Positions 12,982 through 25,706 of a stretch of DNA of 64,000 nucleotides are shown in pieces. Location of the stretch: assembly GCF_051020955.1 (NCBI RefSeq), contig NW_027476194.1, positions 186,001 to 250,000 on the forward strand, in the 5' to 3' direction. Positions within the stretch are counted from its first letter, which is position 1. The number at the start of each line of letters is the position of its first letter. The notes beneath the pieces are model-generated. The model was not told the origin of the DNA. It was given only the letters and a program-made list of their open reading frames with translations, and did no database searches. This DNA comes from Megalopta genalis. Its lineage: Eukaryota > Arthropoda > Insecta > Hymenoptera > Halictidae. The position numbers were made by a program, and so were the translations under genes.

Positions 12982-13730
12982 GCTCAAATCAATGCGATGT
13001 AGAAGGTTTAGCTTCAAATCCATGCGAAACAAATGATTTAGCTTCAAACACTTGCGATATAAGTGATATAGCTTCAAATGCAGACGAAACAAACGTGTTG
13101 GCTTCAAATCCAAGCGAAACACATGATTTAACTTCAAATCAATGCGATATAGAAGGTTTAGCTTCAAATCCAAGCGATACACATGATATCGCTTCAAATC
13201 TATACGAAGTACAAGGCTTATCTTCGAATCCATGCGAAACAAATGGTTTAGCGTCAAATACTTGTGATATACATGATTTAGCATCAAATACAGGCGAAAT
13301 ACATGATTTAGCTTCAAATTCATTCGTAACACATGGCTTAGCTTAATATTCATGCGTAGCAAATGGTTCAGCTGAAAATACTTGTGATATACATGATTAA
13401 GCTTCAACTGCATGTGAAACAAACATGTTCGCTTCAAATTCAAGCGAAACACATGATTCAGCTTCAAATCATTGCGAAGTAGAAGGCTTAGTTACAATTG
13501 CATGCGAAACAAATGGTTCAGCTTCAAATATTTGTGATATACATGATTTAGATTCAAATCCAGGCGAAACAACCGAGTTAGTTTCACATCCGTGCAAAAC
13601 ACGTGATTTAGCTTAATAATCATGCGAAGCAAATGGTTTAGCTTCAAATACTTGTGATATACATAATTTAGCTTCCACTGCATGCGAAGCAAGCGAGTTA
13701 GCTTCAAATGCAAGCGAAAGACATGATTTA
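12982..13730 (+). repeat. 749-bp HOR array I, copy 2
   Basis: This copy is exactly 749 bp after the previous one. It carries TCAAATCAATGCGATATAG in place of the GAATGC form, and keeps the TCTATACGAAGTACAAGG variant. A private change is GTTTCACATCCGTGC near 13,580. Confidence 0.93.
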
Positions 13731-14479
13731 GCTCAAATCAATGCGATGTAGAAGGTTTAGCTTCAAATCCATGCGAAACAAATGATTTAGCTTCAAACAC
13801 TTGCGATATAAGTGATATAGCTTCAAATGCAGACGAAACAAACGTGTTGGCTTCAAATCCAAGCGAAACACATGATTTAACTTCAAATCAATGCGATATA
13901 GAAGGTTTAGCTTCAAATCCAAGCGATACACATGATATCGCTTCAAATCTATACGAAGTACAAGGCTTATCTTCGAATCCATGCGAAACAAATGGTTTAG
14001 CGTCAAATACTTGTGATATACATGATTTAGCATCAAATACAGGCGAAATACATGATTTAGCTTCAAATTCATTCGTAACACATGGCTTAGCTTAATATTC
14101 ATGCGTAGCAAATGGTTCAGCTGAAAATACTTGTGATATACATGATTAAGCTTCAACTGCATGTGAAACAAACATGTTCGCTTCAAATTCAAGCGAAACA
14201 CATGATTCAGCTTCAAATCATTGCGAAGTAGAAGGCTTAGTTACAATTGCATGCGAAACAAATGGTTCAGCTTCAAATATTTGTGATATACATGATTTAG
14301 ATTCAAATCCAGGCGAAACAACCGAGTTAGTTTCAAATCCGTGCAAAACACGTGATTTAGCTAAATAATCATGCGAAGCAAATGGTTTAGCTTCAAATAC
14401 TTGTGATATACATAATTTAGCTTCCACTGCATGCGAAGCAAGCGAGTTAGCTTCAAATGCAAGCGAAAGACATGATTTA
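13731..14479 (+). repeat. 749-bp HOR array I, copy 3
   Basis: This copy is 749 bp after copy 2 and nearly identical to it. A private change is GATTTAGCTAAATAATC near 14,356, where other copies have GCTTAATAATC. Confidence 0.93.
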
Positions 14480-15060
14480 GCTCAAATCAATGCGATGTAG
14501 AAGGTTTAGCTTCAAATCCATGCGAAACAAATGATTTAGCTTCAAACACTTGCGATATAAGTGATATAGCTTCAAATGCAGACGAAACAAACGTGTTGGC
14601 TTCAAATCCAAGCGAAACACATGATTTAACTTCAAATCAATGCGATATAGAAGGTTTAGCTTCAAATCCAAGCGATACACATGATATCGCTTCAAATCAA
14701 TACGAAGTAGAAGGCTTATCTTCGAATCCATGCGAAACAAATGGTTTAGCTTCAAATACTTGTGATATACATGATTTAGCATCAAATACAGGCGAAATAC
14801 ATGATTTAGCTTCAAATTCATTCGTAACACATGGCTTAGCTTAATATTCATGCGTAGCGAATGGATCAGCTGCAAATACTTGTGATATACATGATTTAGC
14901 TTCAACTGCATGTGAAACAAACATGTTCGCTTCAAATTCAAGCGAAACACATGATTCAGCTTCAAATCAATGCGAAGTAGTAGGCTTAGTTACAAACGCA
15001 TGCGAAACAAATGGTTCAGATTCAAATATTTGTGATATACATGATTCAGATTCAAATGCA
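14480..15060 (+). repeat. 749-bp HOR array I, copy 4 (partial)
   Basis: This copy carries the alternative variant TCAATACGAAGTAGAAGG near 14,696 instead of TCTATACGAAGTACAAGG, and TTAGCTTCAAATAC instead of TTAGCGTCAAATAC. It departs from the HOR at about 15,000-15,060 and grades into diverged pentamers. Confidence 0.9.
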
Positions 15061-18000
15061 GGTGAAACGAACGAGTTAGCTTCAAATCCATGCGAACCAC
15101 ATGATTTAGCTTCAAATCAATGCGAAGCAGAAGGCTTAGCTTCAAATCCATGCGAAACGAATGGTTTAACTACAAATACTTGCGAATATAAGTGATATAG
15201 CTTCATATGCAGGTGAAACAATTAAGTTAGCTTCAAATCCATGCGAATCACATGATTGACCTTCAAATCAAAGCGAAGTAGAAGGCTTAGCTTCAAATCC
15301 ATGCGAAACGTATGGTTTAGCTTTAAATACTTGCGAATATAAGTGATATAGCTTCAAATGCAGGAGAAACATACGAGTGAGCTTCAAATCCAAGCGAAAC
15401 GCATGAATTAACTTCAAATCAATGCGAAGTAGAGGGCTTAGCTTCAAATTATTGCGAAACAAATGGTTTAGCTTCAAATTCTTGTGATATACATGATTTA
15501 GTTTCAACTGCGTGCGAAACAAACGAGTTAGCTTCAAATACAAGCGAAACACTTGATTTAGCTTCAAATCAATGCAAAGTAGAAGGCTTATCTTCAAATC
15601 CATGCGAAACAATTGCTTTAGCTTCAAATACTTGTGATATACATGATTTAGCTTCAACAGCATGCAAAACTAACGAGTTAGCTTCAAATCCATGCGAAAC
15701 TCATGATTTAGCTTCAAATTTATTCGAAACACATGGTTTAGCAGAATATTCATTCGAAACAAATGGTTCAGCTTCAAATAATTGTGATATACATGATTTA
15801 GCATCAACTGCTTGTGAAACAAACATGTTAACTTCAAGTTCAAGCGAAACACATGATTTACTTTGAAATCAATGCGAAGTAGAAGGATTATCTTCGAATC
15901 CATGCGAAACAAATGGTTTAGCTTCAAATCAATGCGAAGTAGAAGGCATAGCTTCAAGTCCATGCGAATCAAATGGTTTAGTTTCAAATACTTGTGATAT
16001 TCATGACTTAGCTTCAACTGCATGCGAAACAAACGAGTTAGCTTCAAATCCGAGCGAAACAATTGATTTAGCTTCAAATCAATGCGATGCAGATGGTTTA
16101 GCTTCAAATCCTTGAGAAACAAATGATTTAGTTTCAAATACTTGCGAATATAAGTGATATAACTTCAGATGCAGGCGAAACAAACGAGTTAGCTTTAAAG
16201 CCATGCGAAACTCATGCTTTGGCTTCAAATCATAGCGAAGTAGAAGGATTAGCTTCAAATCCGTGCGAAACAAATGACTTAGCTTCAAATAAATTCGATA
16301 TAAGTGATATAGCTTCGAATGCTGGCGAAACAAACGAGTTAGAAGCAAATCCATTCGAATCACATGATTTAGATTGAAATCAATGCGAAGTAGATGGTTT
16401 AGCTTCAAATCCAAGCAAATCAAATGGTTTTGTTTCAAATACTTGTGATATACATGATTTAGCTTCAAATGCAGGCGAAACAAACGAGTTAGCTTCAAAT
16501 CCATGCGAAACACATGATTTAGCTTCAAATTCGAGCGAATCACATGATTTATCTTCAAATCAATGCGAAGTAGAAGGTTTTGCTTCAAATACATGAGAAA
16601 TAAATGGTTCAGCTTCAAATACTTGTGATATACATGATTTAGCTTCAAATGCATGCGAAACACATGATTTAGCTTCAAGTCCATGCGAAGTTGAAGGCTT
16701 ATCTTCAAATCTATGCGAAACACATGATTTAACTTCAAATACTTGCGATATAAATGATTTAGCTGCAACTGGAAGCGTAGCAAGCGCGTTAGCTTCAAAT
16801 CCATGCGAAACCCATGATTTCTCTTCAAATCAATGCGGAATAGAAGATATAGCTTCAAATGCATGCGAAACACATGATTTAGCTTCAAATCAATGCGAAG
16901 TAGAAGGTTTAGCTTGGAATCTATGCGAAACAAATGATTTAGCTTCTAATACTTGCAAAATAAATGATTTAGCTTCAACTGCATGCGAAGCGAACGAGTT
17001 AGATTGAAATCCATACGAATCACATGTCTTAGCTTCAAATCAATGCGAAGTAGAAGGTTTAGCTTCGAATCCATGCGAAACAAATGATTTAGCTCCAAAT
17101 ACTTGCGATATATATGATTTAGCTGCAACTGGAAGCGAAACAAGCGAGTTAGCTTCAAATCCATGCGAAACCCATGATTTCTCTTCGAATCAATGCGAAG
17201 TGGAAGGTTTAGCTTCGAATCCATTCGAAACAAATGATTTAGCTTCTAATACTTACGATATAAATGATTTAGCTTCTACTGTAAGCGAAACAAGCGAGTT
17301 AGCTTCAAATCCAAGCGAAACACATGATTTAATTTCAAATCAATACGAAGAAGAAGGCTTAGCTTCAAATCCATGCGAAACAAATGGTTTAGCTTGAAAT
17401 ACTTGTGACATAAACGAAATAGCTTCAAATACATGCGTAACAAACGAGTTAGCTTCACATTCATTCGAAACACATGATTTAGCCTCAAATCAATGCGATG
17501 TAGAAGGTTTAGCTTCAAGTCAATGCGAAACAAATGATTTAGCTCCAAATACTTGCGATGTAAATGATTTAGATTCAACTGCATGCCGCGAAAACAAACG
17601 AGTTAGCTTCAAATCCATGCGAAACACAGGATTTAACTTCAAATCAATGCGAAGTAGAAGCTTCAAATACATGAGCAACAAGTGGTTCAGCTTCAAATAC
17701 TTGTGACATACATGATTTAGCTTCAACAGCATGCGAAACAAGAGATTTAGCTTCAAGTCAATGCGAAGTAGAAGGTTTAGCTTCAAATCCATGCGAAACA
17801 AATGATTTAGCTCCAAATACTTGCGATATATATGATTTAGCTGCAACTGGAAGCGAAACAAGCGAGTTAGCTTCAAACCCATGCGAAACCCATGATTTCT
17901 CTTCGAATCACTGCGGAATAGAAGATATAGCTTCAAATGCATGCGAAACACCTGATTTAGCTTCAAATCAATGCGAAGTGGAAGGTTTAGCGTCGAATCC

Positions 18001-18238
18001 ATTCGAAACAAATGATTTTGCTTCTACTACTTACGATATAAATGATTTAGCTTCTACTGGAAGCGAAACAAGCGAGTTAGCTTCAAATCCATGCGAAACA
18101 CATGTCTTATATTGAAATCAATGCGAGGTAGAAGGTTTAGCTTCAAATCCATACGAAACAAATGATTTAGCTTCAAATATTTACGATATAAATGATTTAG
18201 CTTCAGCTGGAAGCGAAGCAAACGAGTTAGGTTCAAAT
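15061..18238 (+). repeat. Heterogeneous pentamer field with an internal triplicate
   Basis: These are diverged pentamers, with a long indel-free stretch at about 16,480-17,580. A private run with GCAACTGGAAGCG followed by CCATGATTTCTCTTC occurs near 16,765, 17,125 and 17,843; the middle-to-last spacing is about 718 bp. A 32-bp A-type monomer containing CATGCCGCGAAAACAAACG lies near 17,580. Confidence 0.85.
16120..16530 (+). repeat. Dispersed duplication R, member 1
   Basis: This segment is marked by ATAACTTCAGATGCAGG, TTTAAAGCCATGCGAAAC and GAAGCAAATCCATTCGAA. The same order occurs about 5,058 bp downstream, on the far side of the second 749-bp array. Confidence 0.87.
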
Positions 18239-18949
18239 CCATGCGAAACAAACGATTTAGCTTCAAACACTTGCGATATAAGTGATATAGCTTCAAATGC
18301 AGACGAAACAAACGTGTTGGCTTCAAATCCAAGCGACACACATGATTTAACTTCAAATGAATGCGATATAGAAGGTTTAGCTTCAAATCCAAGCGATACA
18401 CATGATATCGCTTCAAATCTATACGAAGTACAAGGCTTATCTTCGAATCCATGCGAAACAAATGGTTTAGCGTCAAATACTTGTGATATACATGATTTAG
18501 CATCAAATACAGGCGAAATACATGATTTAGCTTCAAATTCATTCGTAACACATGGCTTAGCTTAATATTCATGCGTAGCAAATGGTTCAGCTGAAAATAC
18601 TTGTGATATACATGATTAAGCTTCAACTGCATGTGAAACAAACATGTTCGCTTCAAATTCAAGCGAAACACATGATTCAGCTTCAAATCATTGCGAAGTA
18701 GAAGGCTTAGTTACAATTGCATGCGAAACAAATGGTTCAGCTTCAAATATTTGTGATATACATGATTTAGATTCAAATCCAGGCGAAACAACCGAGTTAG
18801 TTTCAAATCCGTGCAAAACACGTGATTTAGCTTAATAATCATGCGAAGCAAATGGTTTAGCTTCAAATACTTGTGATATACATAATTTAGCTTCCACTGC
18901 ATGCGAAGCAAGCGAGTTAGCTTCAAATGCAAGCGAAAGACATGATTTA
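18239..18949 (+). repeat. 749-bp HOR array II, copy 1 (left-truncated)
   Basis: This copy begins inside the HOR at CATGCGAAACAAACGATTTAG. It carries the GAATGCGATATAG and TCTATACGAAGTACAAGG pair also found in copy 1 of array I, 5,968 bp upstream. A private change is AAGCGACACACATG near 18,332. Confidence 0.92.
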
Positions 18950-19698
18950 GCTCAAATCAATGCGATGTAGAAGGTTTAGCTTCAAATCCATGCGAAACAA
19001 ATGATTTAGCTTCAAACACTTGCGATATAAGTGATATAGCTTCAAATGCAGACGAAACAAACGTGTTGGCTTCAAATCCAAGCGAAACACATGATTTAAC
19101 TTCAAATCAATGCGATATAGAAGGTTTAGCTTCAAATCCAAGCGATACACATGATATCGCTTCAAATCAATACGAAGTAGAAGGCTTATCTTCGAATCCA
19201 TGCGAAACAAATGGTTTAGCTTCAAATACTTGTGATATACATGATTTAGCATCAAATACAGGCGAAATACATGATTTAGCTTCAAATTCATTCGTAACAC
19301 ATGGCTTAGCTTAATATTCATGCGTAGCAAATGGTTCAGCTGAAAATACTTGTGATATACATGATTAAGCTTCAACTGCATGTGAAACAAACATGTTCGC
19401 TTCAAATTCAAGCGAAACACATGATTCAGCTTCAAATCATTGCGAAGTAGAAGGCTTAGTTACAATTGCATGCGAAACAAATGGTTCAGCTTCAAATATT
19501 TGTGATATACATGATTTAGATTCAAATCCAGGCGAAACAACCGAGTTAGTTTCAAATCCGTGCAAAACACGTGATTTAGCTTAATAATCATGCGAAGCAA
19601 ATGGTTTAGCTTCAAATACTTGTGATATACATAATTTAGCTTCCACTGCATGCGAAGCAAGCGAGTTAGCTTCAAATGCAAGCGAAAGACATGATTTA
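18950..19698 (+). repeat. 749-bp HOR array II, copy 2
   Basis: This is a full 749-bp copy starting at GCTCAAATCAATGCG. It carries TCAATACGAAGTAGAAGG near 19,166, the variant otherwise seen only in the last copy of array I. Confidence 0.93.
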
Positions 19699-20138
19699 GC
19701 TCAAATCAATGCGATGTAGAAGGTTTAGCTTCAAATCCATGCGAAACAAATGATTTAGCTTCAAACACTTGCGATATAAGTGATATAGCTTCAAATGCAG
19801 ACGAAACAAACGTGTTGGCTTCAAATCCAAGCGAAACACATGATTTAACTTCAAATCAATGCGATATAGAAGGTTTAGCTTCAAATCCAAGCGATACACA
19901 TGATATCGCTTCAAATCTATACGAAGTACAAGGCTTATCTTCGAATCCATGCGAAACAAATGGTTTAGCGTCAAATACTTGTGATATACATGATTTAGCA
20001 TCAAATACAGGCGAAATACATGATTTAGCTTCAAATTCATTCGTAACACATGGCTTAGCTTAATATTCATGCGTAGCAAATGGTTCAGCTGAAAATACTT
20101 GTGATATACATGATTAAGCTTCAACTGCATGTGAAACA
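19699..20138 (+). repeat. 749-bp HOR array II, copy 3 (partial)
   Basis: This copy returns to the TCTATACGAAGTACAAGG variant. It ends at about 20,138, where GTGAAACAAAC continues as GAGTTAGC instead of ATGTTCGC. Confidence 0.92.
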
Positions 20139-20149
20139 AACGAGTTAGC

Positions 20150-20615
20150 TTCAAATCCAAGCGAAACACATGATTTAGCTTCAGATCAATGCGAAGTAGA
20201 AGGCTTAGCTTCAAATCCATGCGAAACACATGATTTAGCTTCAAATTCAAGCGAAACACATGGTTTAGCTTAATATTCATGCGAGACCCATTTTTTAGCT
20301 TAATATTCATGCGAAACAAATGGTTCAGCTTCAAATACTTGTGATATACATGATTTAGCTTCAACTGCATGCAAAACATACGAGTTAGCTTCAAATATAA
20401 GCGAAACACATGATTTAGCTTCAAATCAATGCGAATTAGAAGGCTTAGCTTTATATCCATGCGAAACGAATTATTTGGCTTCAGATACTTGCGAATATAA
20501 GTGATATAGATTCAACTGCATGTCAAACAATCGAGGTATCTTCAAATCCATGCGAATCACATGATTTACCTTCAAATCAATGCGAAGTAGAAGGATTAGC
20601 ATCAAATCTATGCGA
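20150..20615 (+). repeat. Duplication S, member 1
   Basis: This segment is marked by GCGAGACCCATTTTTTAGC (20,281) and CATGTCAAACAATCGAG (near 20,519). Both recur 1,882 bp downstream in the same order. The CATGTCAAACAATCGAG marker also appears near 24,638 and 26,984. Confidence 0.87.
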
Positions 20616-21177
20616 AACGCATGATTTAGCTTCAAATCAATGCGAATTAGAAGGCTTAGCTTCAAATCCATGCGAAACGAATTATTTGGCTTCAAATACT
20701 TGCGAATATAAGTGATATAGATTCAAGTGAATGAAATAACTTCAAATGCAGACGAACGATCGAGTTATCTTCAAATTCATGCGAAACACATGATTTAGCT
20801 TCAAATCAGTTCGACGTAGAAGGCACAGCTTCAAATCCAAGCGAAACAAATGGTTTAGATTCAGAAACTTGTGATAAACATGATTTAGCTTCAAATCAAT
20901 GCGAAGTTGAAGGCTTAGCTGTAAATCAATGCGAATCAAATGGTTTAGCTTCAAAAACTTGTGATATACATGATTTAGCTTGAACTGCATGCGAAACAGA
21001 CGAGTCAGCTTCAAATCCAAGCGACAAACTTGGTTTAGCTTCAAATCAATGTGATATAGAAGGTTTAGCTTCAAATCCATGCAAAACGAATGATTTAGCT
21101 TCAAATGCTTGCGAATATAAGTGATATAGCTTCAAATGCAGCCGAAACAAACGAGTTAGCTTCAAATCCATGCGAAA

Positions 21178-21588
21178 CGAATGATTTAGTTTCAAATACT
21201 TGCGAATATAAGTGATATAACTTCAGATGCAGGCGAAACAAACGAGTTAGCTTTAAAGCCATGCGAAACACATGCTTTGGCTTCAAATCATAGCGAAGTA
21301 GAAGGATTAGCTTCAAATCCGTGCGAAACAAATGACTTAGCTTCAAATAAATACGATATAAGTGATATATCTTCGAATGCTGGCGAAACAAACGAGTTAG
21401 AAGCAAATCCATTCGAAGCACATGATTTAGATTGAAATCAATGCGAAGTAGATGGTTTAGCTTCAAATCCAAGCAAATCAAATGGTTTTGTTTCAAATAC
21501 TTGTGATATACATGATTTAGCTTCAAATGCAGGCGAAACAAACGAGTTAGCTTCAAATCCATGCGAAACACATGATTTAGCTTCAATT
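21178..21588 (+). repeat. Dispersed duplication R, member 2
   Basis: This is the copy of 16,120-16,530, offset about 5,058 bp. Small differences include AAATACGATATAAG for AAATTCGATATAAG near 21,350. Confidence 0.87.
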
Positions 21589-22029
21589 CAAGCGAAACCC
21601 ATGGCTTAGCTTAATATACATGCGAAACACATGGTTTAGCTTAATATTCTTGCAAAACAAATGGTTCAGCTTCAAATACTTGTGATATACATGATTTAGC
21701 TTCAAATGCAGGCGAAACGAACGAGTTAGCTTCCAATACAAGGGAAACACATAATTCAACTTCAAATCAATGCGAAGTGGAAGGCGTAGCTTCAAATCCA
21801 TACGAAACGAATGATTGAGCTTCAAATACTAGCGAAAGTAATTGACATAGCTTCGAATACAGGCGTAACAAACGAGATAGATTCAAATCCATGCGAAACA
21901 CATGATTTAGATTCAAATCAACGCGAAGTACAAGATTTAGTTTCAAATCCAAGCGAATCAAATGTTTTAGCTTCAAATATTTGTGATATACATGATTTAG
22001 CTGCAACTGCATGCGAAACAAACGAGTTG

Positions 22030-22497
22030 GCATCAAATCCAAGCGAAACACATGATTTAGCTTCAGATCAATGCGAACTAGAAGGCTTAGCTTCAAATCC
22101 ATGCGAAACACATGATTTAGCTTCAAATTCAAGCGAAACACATGGTTTAGCTTAATATTCATGCGAGACCCATTTTTTAGCTTAATATTCATTCGAAACA
22201 AATGGTTCAGCTTCAAATACTTGTGATATACATGATTTAGCTTCAACTGCATGCGAAACATACGAGTTAGCTTCAAATATAAGCGAAACACATGATTTAG
22301 CTTCAAATCAATGCGAATTAGAAGGCTTCGCTTTATATCCATGCGAAACGAATTATTTGGATTCAGATACTTGCGAATATAAGTGATATAGATTCAACTG
22401 CATGTCAAACAATCGAGTTATCTTCAAATCCATGCGAATCACATGATTTACCTTCAAATCAATGCGAAGTAGAAGGATTAGCATCAAATCAATGCGA
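22030..22497 (+). repeat. Duplication S, member 2
   Basis: This is the copy of 20,150-20,615, offset 1,882 bp. Differences include CATTCGAAACAAATGG for CATGCGAAACAAATGG near 22,190. Confidence 0.86.
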
Positions 22498-22720
22498 AAC
22501 AAATTGTTTAGCTACAAATACTTGTGATAAAAATGATTTTGCTTCAACTGAATGCGAATCAAACGGGTTAGCTTCAAATCCAAGGGAAACACATGATTTA
22601 ACATCAAATCAATGCGAAGTAGAAGGCTTAGCTTCAAATCCATGCGAAACAAATGATTTACCTTCAAATACCTGCGGTTTATATAAAATAGCTTTAAATG
22701 CAGGCGAAACAAACGAGTTA

Positions 22721-22960
22721 GCTTCAAATCCATGCGAAACACATGATTTAGATTCAAATCAATGCGAAGTATTAGGCTTAGCTTCAAATCAATGCGAAAC
22801 AATTGGTTTGGATTCAGATACTTGTGATAAACATGATTTAGCTTCAACTGCATGCGAATCAAACGAGTTAGCTTCAAATCCAAGAGATACACATGATTTA
22901 ACTTCAAATAAATGCGAAGTAGTGGGCTTAGCTTCAAATCAATGCGAAACAAATGGTTTA
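22721..22960 (+). repeat. 240-bp tandem duplication, copy 1
   Basis: These eight monomers are repeated immediately. Markers are GAAGTATTAGGCTTAGC and AATTGGTTTGGATTCAG. The single difference I see is TCAAATAAATGCG here against TCAAATCAATGCG in copy 2. The unit is eight monomers, not a whole number of pentamers. Confidence 0.93.
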
Positions 22961-23200
22961 GCTTCAAATCCATGCGAAACACATGATTTAGATTCAAATC
23001 AATGCGAAGTATTAGGCTTAGCTTCAAATCAATGCGAAACAATTGGTTTGGATTCAGATACTTGTGATAAACATGATTTAGCTTCAACTGCATGCGAATC
23101 AAACGAGTTAGCTTCAAATCCAAGAGATACACATGATTTAACTTCAAATCAATGCGAAGTAGTGGGCTTAGCTTCAAATCAATGCGAAACAAATGGTTTA
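22961..23200 (+). repeat. 240-bp tandem duplication, copy 2
   Basis: This is the immediate second copy of the eight-monomer block at 22,721-22,960. It ends at 23,200, where the following monomer switches to an E-like unit (AATGCTTGTGATAAACATG). Confidence 0.93.
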
Positions 23201-24261
23201 GCTTCAAATGCTTGTGATAAACATGATTTGGCTTCAACTGCATTCGAATCAAACGAGTTAGCGTCAAATCCAAGCGATACAATTGATTTAGCTTCACATC
23301 AATGCCATGTAGATGGTTTAGCTTCAAATCTTTGAGAAACAAATGATTTAGCTTCAGATACTTGCGATATAAGTGATATAGCTTCAAATGCAGGTGACAT
23401 AAACGAATTAGCTCCAAATCCATGAGAAACACATGATTTAGCTTCAAATCAGTGCGACGTAGAATGCTTAACTTCAAATCCATGCAAAACAAATGGTTTA
23501 TGTTCAAATACTTGTGATAAACATGATTTAGCTTCAACTGCATGCGAATCAAGCGAGTTGGCATCAGATCCAAGAGAAACACATGATTTAGATTCAAATA
23601 CTTGCGATATAAATGAAATAGCTTCAAATGCAGACCAAACGAACGAGATATCTTCAAATTCATGCGAAAAACAAGATTTAGCTTCAAATCAATGCGAAGT
23701 TAAAGGCTTAGCTTCAAATACATGCGAAACAAATGATTTAGCTTCAAATACTTGCGATATAAGTGATATAGCTTCAAATGCAGGCGGAACAAACAGTTAG
23801 CTTCAAATTCATGCGAAACACATGATTTAGATTCAAATACTTGCGATATAAATGAAATAACTTCAAATGCAGACGAACGATCGAGTTATCTTCAAATTAA
23901 TGCGAAACACATGATTTAGCTTCAAATCAGTGCGACGTAGAAGGCTTAGCTTCAAATCCAAGCGAAACAAATGGTATAGATTCAGATAATTGTGATAAAC
24001 ATGATTTAGCTTCAAATCATGCGAAGTAGAAGGTTTATCTTCAAATCCGAGCGAAACACATGATTTAGATTCAAATACTTGCGATATAAATGAAATAGCT
24101 TCAAATGCAGACCAAACGAACGAGTTATCTTCAAATTGATGCGAAACACATGATTTAGCTTCAAATCAATGCGAAGTTAAAGGCTTAGCTTCAAATCCAT
24201 GCCAAACAAACGAGTCAGCTTCAAATCCATGCGAAACAATTGATTTAGCCTCAAAACAATT

Positions 24262-25706
24262 GGTTTACCTTCAAATACATGTGATATACATGATTAAGCT
24301 TCAAATGCAGGCGAAACAAACGAGTGAGCTTCAAATCCAAGCGTAACACATGATTTAACTTCAAATCAATGCGAAGTAGAAGGCTTAGCTTCAAATCCAT
24401 GCGAACTGAATGATTAAGTTTCAAATACTTGTGATATACGTAATTTAGCTTCAACTGCATGCGAAACAAACGAGTTAGCGTCAAATCCAATCGAAACACA
24501 TAATTCAGCTTCAAATCCATGCGAAACACATAATTTAGCATCAAATCAATGCGAAGTAGAAGGCTTAGCTTCAAATCCATGCGAAACGAATTATTTGGCT
24601 TCAAATACTTGCGAATATAAGTGATATAGATTCAACTGCATGTCAAACAATCGAGTTATCTTCAAATCCATGCGAATCACATGATTTACCTTCAAATCAA
24701 TGCGAAGTAGAAGGATTAGCATCAAATCCATGCGAAACGCATGATTTAGCTTCAAATTCATGCGAAACACATGGCTTATCTTAATATTCATGCGAAACAG
24801 ATGGTTTAGATACAGACACTTGTGATAAACATGATTTAGCTTCAACTGCATGAGAAACAAACGAGTTAGCTACAAATACAAGCGAAACACATGATATAGC
24901 ATCATATTAATGCGAAGGAGAGGCTTAGATTCAAATCCATGCGAACCGAATGATTTGGCTTCAGTGCTTGCGAATATAAGTAATTTAGCTTCAACTGCAT
25001 GCGAAACAGACGAGTTATCTTCAAATCCATGCGAAACACATGATTTAGCTTCAAATCAATGCGAATCAGAAGGCTTAGCTTCAAATCCATGCGAAACGAA
25101 TTATTTGGCTTCAAATACTTGCGAATATAAGTGATATAGATTCAAGTGAATGAAATAACTTCAAATGCAGACGAACGATCGAGTTATCTTCAAATTCATG
25201 CGAAACACATGATTTAGCTTCAAATCAGTTCGACGTAGAAGGCACAGCTTCAAATCCAAGCGAAACAAATGGTTTAGATTCAGAAACTTGTGATAAACAT
25301 GATTTAGCTTCAACTGCATGCGAAACAAACGAGTTAGCTTCATATCCAAGAGAAACACATGATTTAGCTTCAAATCATTCGAAGTAGAAGGCTTAGCTTC
25401 AAATACTTGTGATATACGTGATTTAGCTTCAACTGCATGCGAAACATACGAGTTAACTTCAAATCCAGGCGAAGTAGTAGGATTATCTTCAAATACATGC
25501 GAAAAGAATAGTTTAGCTTGAAATACTTGTTTTATACATGTTTTACCTTCAACTCCATGCGAAACATACGAGTTAGCTTCAATTCCATGCGATACACAAG
25601 ATTTAGCTTCAAATCAATGCGAAGTAGAAGGCTTATCTTCAAATCCAAGCGCAACAAATGTTTTAGATTCAGATACTTGTGATAAACATGATTTAGCTTC
25701 AAATCA
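24262..25706 (+). repeat. Large duplication T, copy 1
   Basis: The segment starts at GGTTTACCTTCAAATACATG and reaches TCATGCGAAGTAGAAGG near 25,704. The second copy starts at 26,457. The offset grows in steps (2,195, then 2,346, then 2,347, then 2,497 bp) because copy 2 carries two additional pentamer-sized inserts and one extra base. Confidence 0.88.

Larger units (their letters stand above)
20139..24261 (+). repeat. Heterogeneous pentamer field with local duplications
   Basis: These are diverged pentamers with several nested duplications, listed separately. From about 22,560 to 23,800 the monomers stay in one 30-bp register with no visible net indel. This explains why long frames are open there on both strands. 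No unique DNA is present. Confidence 0.85.

Noticed and set aside
12230..14216. Repeated 162-codon minus-strand frames every 749 bp as a tandem gene family
   Set aside because: They start and stop at the 1-bp-short monomer of the 749-bp HOR. The shared deletion sets the frame limits, and the products are only monomer translations.
22512..23687. Longest minus-strand open frame (391 codons, KLNHVFRMDL-type repeats) as a gene
   Set aside because: It is the repeat read in a frame that lacks stops in the consensus. Both ends fall inside ordinary monomers. There is no non-repeat N- or C-terminus and no start context, and equivalent frames occur all over the array at many lengths. It covers the stretch with no visible net indel, which is enough to explain its length.
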